Positions 11,185 through 22,189 of a DNA stretch of 64,000 nucleotides are shown one piece after another. Position 1 is the first letter of the stretch. Every line of letters starts with the position of its first letter. The stretch covers positions 250,058-314,057 of the forward strand of contig NW_024468533.1 in assembly GCF_001632365.1 (NCBI RefSeq), in the 5' to 3' direction. The DNA comes from Laetiporus sulphureus 93-53. Its lineage: Eukaryota > Basidiomycota > Agaricomycetes > Polyporales > Laetiporaceae. The notes below the pieces were generated by a model. The model worked only from the letters and a program-made list of their open reading frames with translations. It was not told where the DNA came from and did no database searches. Made by a program: the position numbers and the translations under genes.

Positions 11185-13418
11185 TCACCGGAGTGTTGGT
11201 GACCGTGACGATTTCCTCCCCGGCAAGTCAAGAGGCCTAGGCTCCACCAAACCCTCGCTTGACTCTATTCCATCAGCCTTGATCGCCACCGCCTGTTCGG
11301 GACTTCCATACGAATACGGCGCCAAGCGAATATTCTCGTCGCTCAGGTCCACGTCAGCTCCGTACGACGTGTACGGGCGGCCGTTCGCAGCGACGCCAAA
11401 CGCCTCATCGAAGTTCATCCGTGTGAACGGCTTGCCGTCCGCGTCGACCGTGGTGACGCGCGGGCCGCGCGTGTACGGCTTGTGCCGCATGTAGTCCCAG
11501 AAGAACTTGAGCGAGCCGACGATCTCGACACCGAAGTCGCCTAATAGAAGATGGGATGGTTAGTAAGGGAACGTGTGAAGACGATGATAGACGCCTATTT
11601 ACTGTAGTTGATGCTGAGAGAGGGTTTGTGAGTGAGGAGCTGCTTCAACAGTCGAGAATTTACTCACCTATCCCAGAGTGGCCGCCAAATTCTCGTGGTC
11701 ACACCCGACTGCTTGTATTCAGATGCGGAAAATGACCACAACATGAAGCCCGAGAAGAACACCATCTATTACTCAAGATCAGTTTGCGAAACACAAACAC
11801 GGGACACATGATAATACCGACGCACTTCAATACAAGTGGCTAGGGCGTTCAGACCGTCCGCGATGTTCGTCTCCGTCCAGTATTCCGTTGCTGATGGAAA
11901 GAATGTGTGATGAAAAGTGTACTCTCGAAGCCAGCGACGACGTACCATGGATGACTCTCCCTTCGAGTGCATCGAACTGAAGATAATTAAGCGCTCTCAT
12001 TTAACGCAGAAGCAATGTGCACTCACAACCAGACCTTGATAGAACGTGAACATGACAATGAGTTTGATGGAAAGGAACTTCGAGAGCGGCCGTTTGCCTT
12101 GCAACTCTTCTTTCGTGAGAGCATAGAAGATGATAAGGCCGTACAGAGCGATGCTGAGAAGTTGTATTCAAGTTGACACGCATGAGGCTAGGCAGTTGGG
12201 ACAGAAAGCTCAGAATGCATACGTTATACTGACGCCATCAACCACCTCGAGATACGCATTCGCAGTCTTGAAACTCCAAGATCCAGATTCGCATAGGACA
12301 CCCTCTGCTTGACAGATGATGCCGACAATCGATATTACTACGACACCGGCGAGATACTGAGCATCAACGAAGTAAACTTGTCGACCACGTGCTGTGGCAA
12401 CTCACGCGGCCTAATGATCACATATTGGAGAACAGACCACTGTATATCGCGGTGAGTAGGCTATATTTTCATACGTACCAGACAACGAGACTACCTTGAG
12501 GGTATACATGAAGTAGGCCTACGCGCCGAGGTGAGCAATGAGACATTCACACTCGCTCAATACATACCTTGGTCGGTCTGTATCTCAAGCAACAAAACTA
12601 ACATTTCATAAGCAACGATAGTAGCGGTCGCGGAGAGTTGAAGACAAACCGGAAGAGGCAGTTTTTTCTTCTCCTTACTTGATATTGCGTTGTCGACATT
12701 GTGGTCTTTCGTCGTTGCAGCAACGTACTCAATGAGTAGGAGTCTAGCGATTGTCAGATAGGCGTGTGGGGGTAGAGATGAGGTACCCACAGGAAGGCGC
12801 TAAGGGTTACGGACTGGGCGTCTGGTCAGGCTCCTACTGGCCTTCATCTACGATCATCACACACCTCATACGCTGGTAATGGAATTAAGAATCAGGTAGA
12901 AGCGCTGAAGTCACACAACGCACCAGATTCAATGAGCGAGTAGTATGTGTAGCTTCGGAAGTATCGGTACGAGAAGAAGGATATCACAGCATACACAGCA
13001 GGCATGTACAGGACCCGGAGGCTGTGGCAAATCATCATCATCCCAAAAGAATCAATGGGAGCGCAAAGAGGAAATGAGGGAGGAGCCGTACATCTGACGC
13101 TGCTCCCCAGGATTGGTATAATGTCTGCGAAGCCCGACATCAGCCTGTCACCACGGGGATCAAACTCAAGGGTTCTCACCTAGCATGTTGCAGCACGTTG
13201 ATCACGGTGAGCAGAACCGTCTGATGAACGCGCGTTTATTCCGGTGAACTTTGCACAGCCACTCTATTCGCAAAGAAAAGACGTACAACCACTGCACAGA
13301 CGCCAGCAATGAGCCAGCCTACTCGGTGCGCATCCCAATCGATGCCATTGTTGCTCCAGAAACTATCCTGCTCCACCGTCTCGCTGTTGTCGGATGGGCA
13401 TAACGTTGAGTTCACCAT
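11185..13418 (-). CDS. Ost-alpha / TMEM184 / LAZ1-type (DUF300) seven-helix membrane protein
   Basis: The start is at MVNSTLCPSD (13418). Seven or more short exons encode successive membrane segments: HRVGWLIAGVCAVVV, then YMPAVYAVISFFSYRYF and YYSLIESGY (about 12960), AYEMLVLLLEIQTDQ, LQYVIIRPLVS (about 12420), the segment ending LYGLIIFYALTKEELQGK, and FLSIKLIVMFTFYQGL (about 12060). Next come a segment with WTETNIADGLNAL, and FFWDYMRHKPYTRGPR at the start of the last, cytoplasmic exon. Helix order, the RPL segment and the ALTKEEL turn fit the organic-solute-transporter-alpha family, which includes fungal vacuolar and plant vacuole-membrane members. The C-terminal exon (11185-11490) is hydrophilic. 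Transport substrate cannot be told from sequence. Exon boundaries are approximate. Confidence 0.85.
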
Positions 13419-14605
13419 TTACTGCGGCTAATCAACGAGTATCTTGTAATCGACCTGAGCGGAGAGTGGCTGAATAACAAAGTGTTCGTCGTCAAGGGGG
13501 ATGTGGGTCGAACAAGACGCTTGAATATGAGCCCAGCGCAGATCGCAAAGATAAAATCGAGAGCAAAGAGGGTGTAGCACAGGTTTGAAGGAGCGCTGCC
13601 TTGTTGTCGCAGCCCGCTGCAAGAAGCACTAAATCCGATGCTGCGCAGCGGCTGAAACTAGCGAAGACTGGAGAAAACTGCCGACCCAGGCTTGCCGGTG
13701 GCGAGGTGAGCAGTGAACACAGCAAGCGAGCGTAGCCGAGAGTTCGCTTAGTCGCAATGGAACCGCTGGGTACGGCCACGGTCAGTGTACGAGAGCAAAG
13801 TGCAGGCAGCCACCGTAACCGAAGACGGGATAGTAGATCTCAGATTTTGGCGCCGAACGCAAGTCGCACAGATGCACTTACTACAAAAGCTTTCATATAT
13901 GCGCTTCGACCCACCAGTGGTTTGTTACTGCTGCATGAAACTGAAAGTTTCTCCGCCAGAGAATGCGTTTCTGATTCACAGTGCCGCTAGTATGTATTGT
14001 TGTTGAACACCGTAAACTTTCGATCACATTTTACTAGCCACGCAGCGTCCACTGCAATAATCACTTGTGCACGACTTGCGCTGCGTCATATCTCGCATTG
14101 TTGCTTCCAAGTGTTCATTGTGTACCACGATAGTGCAAATATGGCTATACTAACGAATAATTCCTTAGCTGATCATGATCGGACTGAGAATGCTGCGATG
14201 TAGAGCCGTCAAATTGGACATCGCGAAACAGGGAGTTGGGGTTCCAGGTGATCAATCAACGTGCTTTTTTTTTTGACTCTGGCCAAGTCGTATCGTATTT
14301 TATGACGCTTTATTAACAAAAAGCACAGCAATGTCGAGCATTTTTCTTGGCCAGCGTCTGATCAAAGCCGTAGATGACGCGTTGTTTGGGCCACTGATGC
14401 GGCAGCCTGCAAGCCGCAGGAGAGTATGATGTGTTCGCTCGGCAACCAGCAAAGACGTTAATCAGCGGCCGACCCGGGAAATCTCAGGCTGACTCACTGG
14501 TCGCTGCGGGAGTCCTATAAATCTACCTGATGTGTCCTCGCCCAACGTTAACATCACGAAGCATCTTCCTCTTGAACTCCTCCGCAATATCCATCAGCAA
14601 ATAAG
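13419..14605. promoter_or_regulatory. Divergent promoter region between DUF300 and MDR genes
   Basis: Two divergently transcribed genes start at either end. The right-hand side carries a TATA box for the oxidoreductase (listed separately). I see no other gene. Confidence 0.5.
14516..14521 (+). promoter_or_regulatory. TATA box of the MDR oxidoreductase gene
   Basis: TATAAA lies 90 bp upstream of the ATG at 14606, a normal distance for a fungal core promoter. Confidence 0.6.
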
Positions 14606-16070
14606 ATGACTCCGTCGCACTACAACCGTATCATCCTCGTACAGAGACCCACAGGGCCCGTGGATTCGTCCACCTTTCGACAGGAAACCCTGCCTTTTGA
14701 CCTTAAGCCTGGAGATGGCCAAGTCCTCATACGCATCCAATATCTCTCCGTTGATCCTGCGCTGCGCATGCTGCTCGACGATATAAAGTCATTTACCACG
14801 CCGACGCAGATAGGCGAACCCGTCCGGTGCATAGGGGTCGGCACTGTTGTCGAGTCCGGCAAGAACAGCCCTCTTGTCCCGGGTGACATCGTTAGCGGAT
14901 TTGTCGGTGAGCGATCTGTCTATGCACTCTTGGCCTACAAAGTGCAGTCGCTGATGAAGAAACGTAGGATGGACGGAGTATGTCGTAGCTGATGCCGAAC
15001 AGTTCACCAAGGTCGTGTAGGTTGTCACAAAAATGTGCTCACTAGCAGACACTTCCTGAGCTTTGTCAAGTGTACCAGATGACGCTAATATTGTCGACGC
15101 GTTAGGAGCCCTGGGCCATATCGGTTTGTGTTTTAGCTCTTGTTTCGGAGCTATGCTCACAAACCGTGCACAGGGCTCACTGCTTACTTCGTGTGTCGAA
15201 CGTTATTGCGTCACCGGGCCAACCTACTCACAGCGCTCGATCCAGGGTCTCATAGATGTCGGCAAAATCCAGGCCGGCGAGACTCTGCTCGTCTCCGCTG
15301 CCGCAGGGGCCACCGGATCGCTCGTCTGCCAGCTCGGTCTTGCGAAAGGCGCCAAAGTCTACGGCATTGCGGGCTCGCAGGCTAAGTGCGAATATCTCGA
15401 GAAGACGGTCGGCGTGACCAAGGCGTTCAACTACAAGAGCCCGACATTCCACGAGGCCCTCGCCAAAGAGATTGGCGGCTTCGATTTGTTCTTTGACAAT
15501 GTCGGCGGAGATATGCTCGACTTTGCACTGACGCTGATGAACACGCATGCGCGTGTCGTGTTGTGCGGTAAGATGAGTCCACGCCTCTCGTCCTCATTGA
15601 CTGACAACTCCTCTATGCGATGATACAGGAAGCATTTCTGAGTACAGTAAGCATCTTCACGTTTCACCGACCGTGCTGTCTTGATAAATTGTCCATGATA
15701 GACTCGACGCAGCTCAAGCCGCTTACGAACCACGTCCAGCTGCGCATGAAGCGTGCCAAGATGGAGGGATTCAGTTTGTAAGTACTAACGCCACCACGTT
15801 CAGCCGACACCTCTCCCACGCGTCGTCATTCTGCAGAATCGACTATCTCCCGCGCTTAGCCGAAGGCAAACAGTATCTGGCGGAACTGATGAAGCAAGGG
15901 AAGTTGAAACAGCAATATCATATCGTCAATGGTCTGGAGAACGCGCCGAAGGCGCTGGGCATGCTATTCACTGGCGAGAACAAAGGGAAGCTGTACGTCC
16001 TTTGACAGCGGAAACGTCTGTTCTGTGGGCTGACTGAGGTTCTCTTAGCATTTTGAAGGTGGCAGATTGA
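14606..16070 (+). CDS. NADP-dependent MDR oxidoreductase (leukotriene B4 dehydrogenase / CurA type)
   Basis: The start MTPSHYNRIILVQRPTGPVD is the first ATG after the TATA box. The N-terminal GroES-like part has YLSVDPALRML and GEPVRCIGVGTVVESG. The Rossmann part has the nucleotide motif AAAGATGSLVCQLG (near 15300), then GAKVYGIAGS and FDLFFDNVGGDML, the usual run for zinc-independent medium-chain reductases acting on enones or alkenals. At least seven introns occur, among them ones near 15122-15177 and 15570-15625. The last exon is very short: the splice after GKL joins ILKVAD and a stop at 16068-16070. Everything from about 15950, including the last intron and the 3' UTR, has been copied several times downstream (see the tandem array). 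This copy appears intact. Confidence 0.88.
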
Positions 16071-16644
16071 TGAGATATCAAGGTCTTTTGAAGCGTCTGT
16101 ATTTGTATTGCGGCTCGTGTAACCTCATAAACCACTTCGAAATCGTCGGTCTTGATGTATAAATTCGCCAGGTATGGCCTTAGCCAAGCAGCTCTGCGGT
16201 TATGTAGTGCTTCTGGATCCTCGTTTTGTGCACGCAGCTACTAACACTGCTGTGCGGGAGGCACGCCACTGAGAGCCGGAAGTCTCATCCAAGTCGTTAT
16301 TGATGTTGCCTGCTGGCTGGTTTGAAGATTTCTCGTGCAATCGCCTTCGATTTCCGGCTGACCGCCATAGCACCCTGCACGCGTTGATGATGCCCCTTCT
16401 CAGCTCTCGATGTCGTCGAATGACATGTCAATGATCGTCGGACTCAAGGCTCGAAAATAAATCTACGAAAAGAGACGGTTCGTACCCTGCTGCCCTATCC
16501 AACAAATCTTACGTCGTGACAACGCAGCGTACCCGTCTATACGTCAGATTCCCTCCCTTTCGGGTATGTTTACATCAACACCATGACTCCACTGTGCCAA
16601 TTCAGCTTCTGCGCTGCTCGCAGGTAGAATAACAAAAGAATTTA

Positions 16645-17074
16645 TTAGTTCTTCGACTTCGCAGTTCCCTTTGCCGTCCCCTTTGCGGCCAGTTTTTTGG
16701 CCTGTTTTTTTTTTGGCCTAAAGAACACACTGATTAATCTGAGAATAAGAAATACACGCACGGCTCTACACCTCACCGGAGACGATGCCGCTTTGACAGG
16801 AACCGAGCCTTTGACTGCAGTGGGTTTATTTTCTTAGCCTACGGTCAGTGGTTACGGTTCAGCCCTTCCTTGGTCCACTTATGTAGGTTGGCTCGGCCAT
16901 CGATGCTGACCGTAGGTGTAGGTTAACCTTCCTCACAGAATCGGATGTCCTCGTGATCTTAGGATGTGCTTTGGTGGATGCTCCCGTTGCCGCTGCAGTT
17001 ATCGTCTGCGTGACGGTCGTATTGCGCACGTTGATGAGGTTCACGGCGGTGACACCCAGCTTGAACGAGGACAT
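16645..17074 (-). pseudogene. Lys/Ala-rich small protein family, copy 1, probably decayed
   Basis: The layout matches the three-exon members: exon 1 from MSSFKLGVTAVNL (17074), a middle exon near 16790-16855 (SVPVKAASS in its sisters) and a last exon ending KGTAKGTAKSKN. Relative to copy 2, exon 1 has 5 extra bases just before the donor, whose sequence is GTCAGC instead of GTGAGT or GTGAGC. The middle exon has 4 extra bases near its start, and the donor after it follows CCG where sisters have CAG. Joining at the family splice sites meets a stop in the middle exon. Another splice choice could rescue it, so decay is likely but not proven. Confidence 0.6.
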
Positions 17075-17164
17075 GTTTCTTATCGATCTCAAGCGCTAGC
17101 AAGACGTTCAGCGAGGATTTAGCTTGTGCTTATGGGGGATGAAGAGAGGGCTGCTGCTGGGGTG

Positions 17165-17184
17165 ATGCACATCCTTTATCTGCC
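17165..17184 (-). promoter_or_regulatory. Conserved upstream element of the small-gene family
   Basis: The minus strand has GGCAGATAAAGGATGTGC about 90 bp upstream of the small-gene ATG. The same block occurs at about the same distance upstream of copies 2, 3, 4 (as GCCGCAGATAAAGG) and 5, near 18070, 19525, 20515 and 21487. The AGATAAAG core could serve as a TATA-like box. Copy 6 lacks it. It is shared by descent, so conservation alone does not prove function. Confidence 0.4.
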
Positions 17185-17677
17185 GAAATACTGCCGCATG
17201 TGAGCAGCAGGAGATGAAAGAAGCCGAGGAGGCGCTTTCTTCAACGTGCATGTCGCGTTTTGGTCCCTCATAATGGCAACGCCTCGGACTGGGAATGCTG
17301 TTCACCGGCGAGAACAAACGAAAGCCGTACGTCCTTTGACAGCTGAATGGTCTGTTCTGTGGGTGGCTGACCGTCATACTAAGGCACGCTGCAAGCGTTG
17401 ATGATGACTTCTCTGAGTCAATGTCCGGAATGAGTCTGACAAGTCAACGCGTCGTCTGGTTCTAAACCAGAGAAGAAAATTACAAAAAGTGACGGTTTGT
17501 ACTCTGCTGCCCTATCCAACAAAGTGTACGCCTTGACAATGCAGCGTAGTACGCGCCTACACACCAGATTTCCTCCCTTTTCGATATTTTGGACATCAAT
17601 TCCATGACTCTGGCGGTCCAATTCAGCCTCTTACTGCTCGCAGGCTGCGCGTAGAATAATTCGTGCAGAATAGTCCT

Positions 17678-17978
17678 TTAAAGCTTCGACATCGCCATTT
17701 CCTTCGGAGCCGGAGTCTTGGCGACGACTTTGACTGCAGTGGGCTTTTTACCCTACATCGGTAGTTATTCAGCCCTTAGTCCACTCGTCTAGGTTGGCAC
17801 GGCCATCTGTACTCACCGTAGGCATAACCTTCTTCACAGAATCGGATGTCTTCTCCGGCGTAGGAGGAGTATCGGTATCAGTGGATGTTCCCGTTGCCGT
17901 TGCAGTTATCGTCTGCGTGACGGTCGTATTGCGCACGGAACGGAGGTTCACGGTGACATTCAGGTTGAACGAGGACAT
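17678..17978 (-). CDS. Lys/Ala-rich small protein family, copy 2 (two-exon form, 78 aa)
   Basis: I do not recognise the family. Exon 1 is 17817-17978 and exon 2 is 17678-17752, joined by GTGAGT..GTAG. The start is the ATG of MSSFNLNVTVNL; the frame extends upstream only through non-ATG codons. Exon 1 gives a beta-prone N-terminus, a Thr-rich stretch (NTTVTQTITATATGTSTDTD) and SDSVKKVMPT. Exon 2 gives one 20-residue unit, PTAVKVVAKTPAPKEMAMSK, then Leu and stop. The intron would read on as STDGRANL..EWTKG, which is tempting as coding but is bounded by clean splice sites in every copy. No signal peptide or membrane segment. The predicted product is small and basic. Confidence 0.65.
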
Positions 17979-19027
17979 GTTTCTTATCGGCGTCAAGCGC
18001 TGGCAGGACGTTCAGCGAGGATTTAGCTTGTGCTGACGGTGGATGAAGAGAGGAATGTTGTTGGGGCGAGGCACATCCTTTATCTGCCGAAATACTGCCG
18101 CATGTGAGCAGCAGGAGATGAAAGAAGCCGAGGAGACGCTTTCTTCAACGTGCATATCGCGGTCTGGTCCCTCAAGATGGCAACGTTTCCGACACTGGGA
18201 ATGCTGTTCACCGGCGAGAACAAAGGCCCGAAGCCGTACGCCCTTTCACAACGGAATGGTCTGTTCTGTGGGCTGACTGAGGTTCTCCCAGCATTGTGAA
18301 AGTGGCAGATTGATGAGACATCAAGATCATCTTCTGAAGCATCTGTATTTGTATTGCGGCTCGTGCAACCTCCTGAAACAGAGCTCAGGACGTCCACCAG
18401 CTACTTCAAAATCATTAGTCTTGACGTATCAGTCCGCTAGGTATGATCTTAGCCCAGCAGCCTCAGCTCGTTACGATCAACACAGGTCGCCGCGCAACTC
18501 TGACTGACGCACATCGCGAATGCGGTGCTGCTCGCGCAGCCAAGTGCATATCGCCCGAATGAGTTCCACAAGCGGATGTCGGTTGAACACGGACCCCGCT
18601 GCAGTTATGTATTGCTTCTGGATCCTCGTTTTGTTTAGACAGCGCCCAACACGGCTGTGCAGGTTTGAGAGCCGGAAACCTCATTCATGCAAAATTGTTC
18701 TTAATATTCCATGCTGACTGGTTTGAAGGCTTTTCATGCGATCACCTTCATCACCGGGGAATGCACGCGTTGTTCCTGGCGTTCTTAAACTTTGTACCGG
18801 AACGATAAGTCAATGGATCATCGGATTCAAGACTCGAGAATGATATTACGAAAAGAGGCGGTTCGTGCCTTGTTGGCCTATCCAACAAATTGTACGCCGT
18901 GACAATACGGCGAATGCGTCCGTACGTCAGATTCCCTCCCATTCGGTAATGTTAACATCGACATCATCACTGTATCGTGTCAACTCAGCTTCTGCGCCGC
19001 TCGCAGGTAGAATAACAACATACTCTG

Positions 19028-19444
19028 TTAGTGCTTCGACTTCGCAGCCCCCTTCGCTGCCTCGTTCGCGGCCGGCGTCTTGGCACCGGCCGGCCTTTTG
19101 GCCTGAAGAACACAATAAACTCCCGAATATGAAATGCACGCACGGCTCTATGCCTCACCTGAGACGATGCCGCTTTGACAGGAACCGAGCCTTTGACTGC
19201 AGTGGGCTTCTTAGCCTACGGCCAGTGGTTGTTCAGCCTCTTCCTTGGTCCACTCATGTAGGTTGGCTGGGCCATCTATGCTCACCCTAGGCGTAGATGC
19301 AGCTTTCTTTACAGAATCGGATGTCTTCGTGGTCGTTGGATGAGTAGAGGAGGATTGTCCCGCTGGTGTTCTTGCCTGCGTGACGGTCGTATTGTGCACG
19401 TTACTGACGTTCACGGTGACATTCAGCTTGAACGGGAAGGCCAT
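19028..19444 (-). CDS. Lys/Ala-rich small protein family, copy 3 (three-exon form, 96 aa)
   Basis: Exons are 19286-19444, 19159-19215 and 19028-19102, with GT..AG introns and an open frame throughout. I chose the ATG of MAFPFKLNVTVNVSNVHNTT by comparison with the other copies; another ATG lies 15 bases upstream. The Thr-rich section is shorter than in the two-exon form. The middle exon reads KKPTAVKGSVPVKAASSQ. The last exon is a Lys/Ala tail (AKRPAGAKTPAANEAAKGAA then KSKH). Such tails resemble histone H1-type tails in composition only; no globular H1 domain is present. Function unknown. Confidence 0.65.
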
Positions 19445-19677
19445 GTTCCTTATCGACATCAAGGTACCGGCAGGACTTGTGCTGATGGTGGATGAAGGGA
19501 AGAATGTTGCTGGGGTGAGGCACATCCTTTATCTGCCGAAACACTGCCGCATGTGAGGAGCACGAGAGGAAAGAAGCCCGCCGAGGCGCTTTCTTCAACG
19601 TGCATGCCGCGTTTTGGTTCCTAAAGATAGCAGCGCCTCACACTGGGCATGCCGGCCACCGCGACAACAAGGGGAAG

Positions 19678-19807
19678 CTGCACGCACTTTGACAGAGAAA
19701 TGGTCTGTTCTGAGGCCCCATGATGCCCTCTAGGCTGAGTTCCTGCACGCACTTTGACAGAGAAATGGTCTGTTCTGAGGCACCATGATGCCCTCTAGGC
19801 TGAGTTC
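19678..19807. repeat. 65-bp tandem duplication inside array unit 4
   Basis: The 65 bases at 19678-19742 (CTGCACGCACTTTGACAGAG onward) are repeated at 19743-19807 with one visible change. The sequence is a degraded copy of the oxidoreductase-tail segment. Confidence 0.8.
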
Positions 19808-20057
19808 TCAGTACCCGGAATGACAAGCAAATGCGTCGACGGGTTCTAAACCAAAAAGACAATTACAATAAGTGATGGTTCGTACCCTGCTACCCTGCCC
19901 AACAAAGTCTATGCCTTGACAATGTGGCATATGTGCCTATACTTCAGATTGCCTCCCTTTTCAATATTTTGACATCAAATCCATGACTCTGACGCTCCGA
20001 TTCAGCTTCTGCACTGCTCGCAGACTGCGCGTAGGATCATTCATGCAGAATAGTCCT

Positions 20058-20418
20058 TTAAAGCCTCGACATCGCCATTTCCTTCGCGGCCGGAGTTTTA
20101 GCAGCGGCTTTGGCCGCAGTGGGCCTCGACATCGCCATTTCCTTCGGGGACGCAGTGTTAGCAGCGGCCTTGACTTCAGTAGGCTTCTTAACCTACATCG
20201 GTAGTTGTTCAGCCCTTGGTCCACTCGTATAGGTTGGCACGGCCATCTGTACTCACCGTAGGCATAACCTTCTTCACATAATCAGATGTCTTCTCGGTCG
20301 TAGGATGTGTATCGGTATCGGTGGATGTTGCCGTTGCAGTCGCAGTTATCGTCTGCGTGACGGTCGTAGTGCGCACGTTAGGGAGGTTTATGGTGACATC
20401 CACCTTGAACGAGGCCAT
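20058..20418 (-). CDS. Lys/Ala-rich small protein family, copy 4 (two-exon form, 98 aa)
   Basis: Exon 1 is 20257-20418 (MASFKVDVTINLPNVRTTTV onward) and exon 2 is 20058-20192. Exon 2 contains two adjacent 20-residue units, PTEVKAAANTASPKEMAMSR and PTAAKAAAKTPAAKEMAMSR, where copy 2 has one. So the tail grew by an exact 60-bp in-frame duplication. Exon 1 closely resembles copies 2 and 5. Splice signals are GTGAGT and GTAG. Function unknown. Confidence 0.65.
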
Positions 20419-21030
20419 GTTTCTTATTGACGTCAAGCGCTGGCAGGACGTTCAGCGAGGACTTAGCCTGTACCGATGGTGGATGAAGAGAGGAATGTTG
20501 TTGGGGTGAGGCACATCCTTTATCTGCGGCAACACTGCTGCATGTGAGGAGCACGAGAGGAAAGAAGCCGAGGAGGCGCTTTCAGCTCAACGTGCACGTC
20601 GCGTTCTGATCCCTCATAATGGCAACGCCTCCTCTGGGAACGCTGTTCGCCGGCGAGAACAAAGGCCTGAAGCCGCATGCTCTTTGACAGCGGAATGGTC
20701 TGTTCTGTGGGTGGCCGACCGTCAGTCATACTAGTAGGCGCCCTGCACGCATTGATGATGCCCTCTCCGAGCTCTCAATACCCCGGAATGACAAGTCAGC
20801 GCGTCGTCGGGTTCTAAACTAGAGAAGTAAATTACGAAAAGCGACCATTCGTACCCTGCTACTTTGTTCAACAAAGTGTACCCCTTTACAATGCGGCATA
20901 TGCGCCTATACGTCCGAAAACTCCTTCCCTTTTCGATATTTTGGACATCAACCCCATTACTCTAGCACTCCGATTCAGCGTCTGCACTGCTCACAGGCCG
21001 CGCGTAGGATATCCCATGCGGAATAGTCCT

Positions 21031-21391
21031 TCAAAGCCTCGACATCGCCATTTCCTTCGCGGCCGGGATTTTGGCAGCGGCTTTGACTGCAGTGGGCTTC
21101 GATATCGCCATTTCCTTCGCGGCCGGAGTTTTGGCGGGGGCTTTGACTGCAATGGACTTGTTAACCTACATCGATCGTTGTTAAGCCCTTGGTCCACTCG
21201 TATAGGTTGGCACGGCTATCTGTGCTCACCGTAGGCGTGACCTTCTTCACAGAATCGGATGTCTTCTCCGTCGTAGGAGGGGTATCGGTATCGGTGGATG
21301 TTGACGTTGCAGTTGCAGTTATCGTCTGCGTGACGGTCGAAGTGCGCACATTAGGGAGGCTCACGGTGACATTCAGGCAGAACGAGGACAT
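21031..21391 (-). CDS. Lys/Ala-rich small protein family, copy 5 (two-exon form, 98 aa)
   Basis: Exon 1 is 21230-21391 (MSSFCLNVTVSLPNVRTSTV onward) and exon 2 is 21031-21165. Two 20-residue units again fill exon 2: SIAVKAPAKTPAAKEMAISK and PTAVKAAAKIPAAKEMAMSR. The two-unit state is shared with neighbouring copy 4, so the 60-bp duplication probably came before the duplication that made these two genes. Donor is GTGAGC, acceptor GTAG. Function unknown. Confidence 0.65.
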
Positions 21392-22189
21392 GTTTCTTAT
21401 CGACCTCAAGTGCTGGCTGAACGTTCAGCGAGGATTTAGCTTGTGCTTATGGGGGATGAAGAGAGGGCTGCTGCTGGGGTGATGCACATCCTTTATCTGC
21501 CGAAATACTGCCGCATGTGAGGAGCACGAGAGGAAAGAAGCCGAGGAGACGTTTTCTTCAACGTGCATATCGCGGTCTGGTCTCTCAAGATGGAAACACC
21601 TCGCACTGGGAATGCTGTTTACCGGCGAGAACAAAGGCCCGAACCCGTACGTTATTTGACAGCGGAATGGTCTGTTCTGTGACTTAGTGTGAATATCTCG
21701 GCATTGTGGAGGCGGCAGATTGATAAAATACCAGAACCTTCTGAAATCGCCTGTATTTGTATTGCGGCTCGTGCAACCTCCTGAAACAGAGTTCAGGATG
21801 TCCATCAGGTCCATCGAAATCGTCAGTGTTAATGTATCAAAGCTGGATATGACCTTAGCCAAGCAGCAGCTCACTACGATCAACGCAGGTGCTGCTTGCG
21901 TAGCCAAGTGCACATCGCACGAATGAGTTCCGTAAACAGCTGTCAGTTGAACACAAGCGCTGCAGTTATGTATTGCTTGTTAATCCTCATGGTGTTCAGG
22001 CAGCGTGAAACACGGCTCCGCAGTATGCACAAAACTGAGGGCCGGAGATCTACACCCAACTCGTTATTGATATTGCCCGCCGGCTGGTTCGAAGGCCTCC
22101 CGTGCGATCACGCTCGATTTCCGGATAACCGTCATAGGCGCCTCCTGCTCGCACATTGCACGTAGAATAACCCACACGAAATAGTCCTT

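Noticed and set aside
17287..22000. Additional complete oxidoreductase genes in the array
   Set aside because: Only the last coding segment and the 3' flank are copied; no Rossmann or GroES-like sequence is present in any unit after the first.
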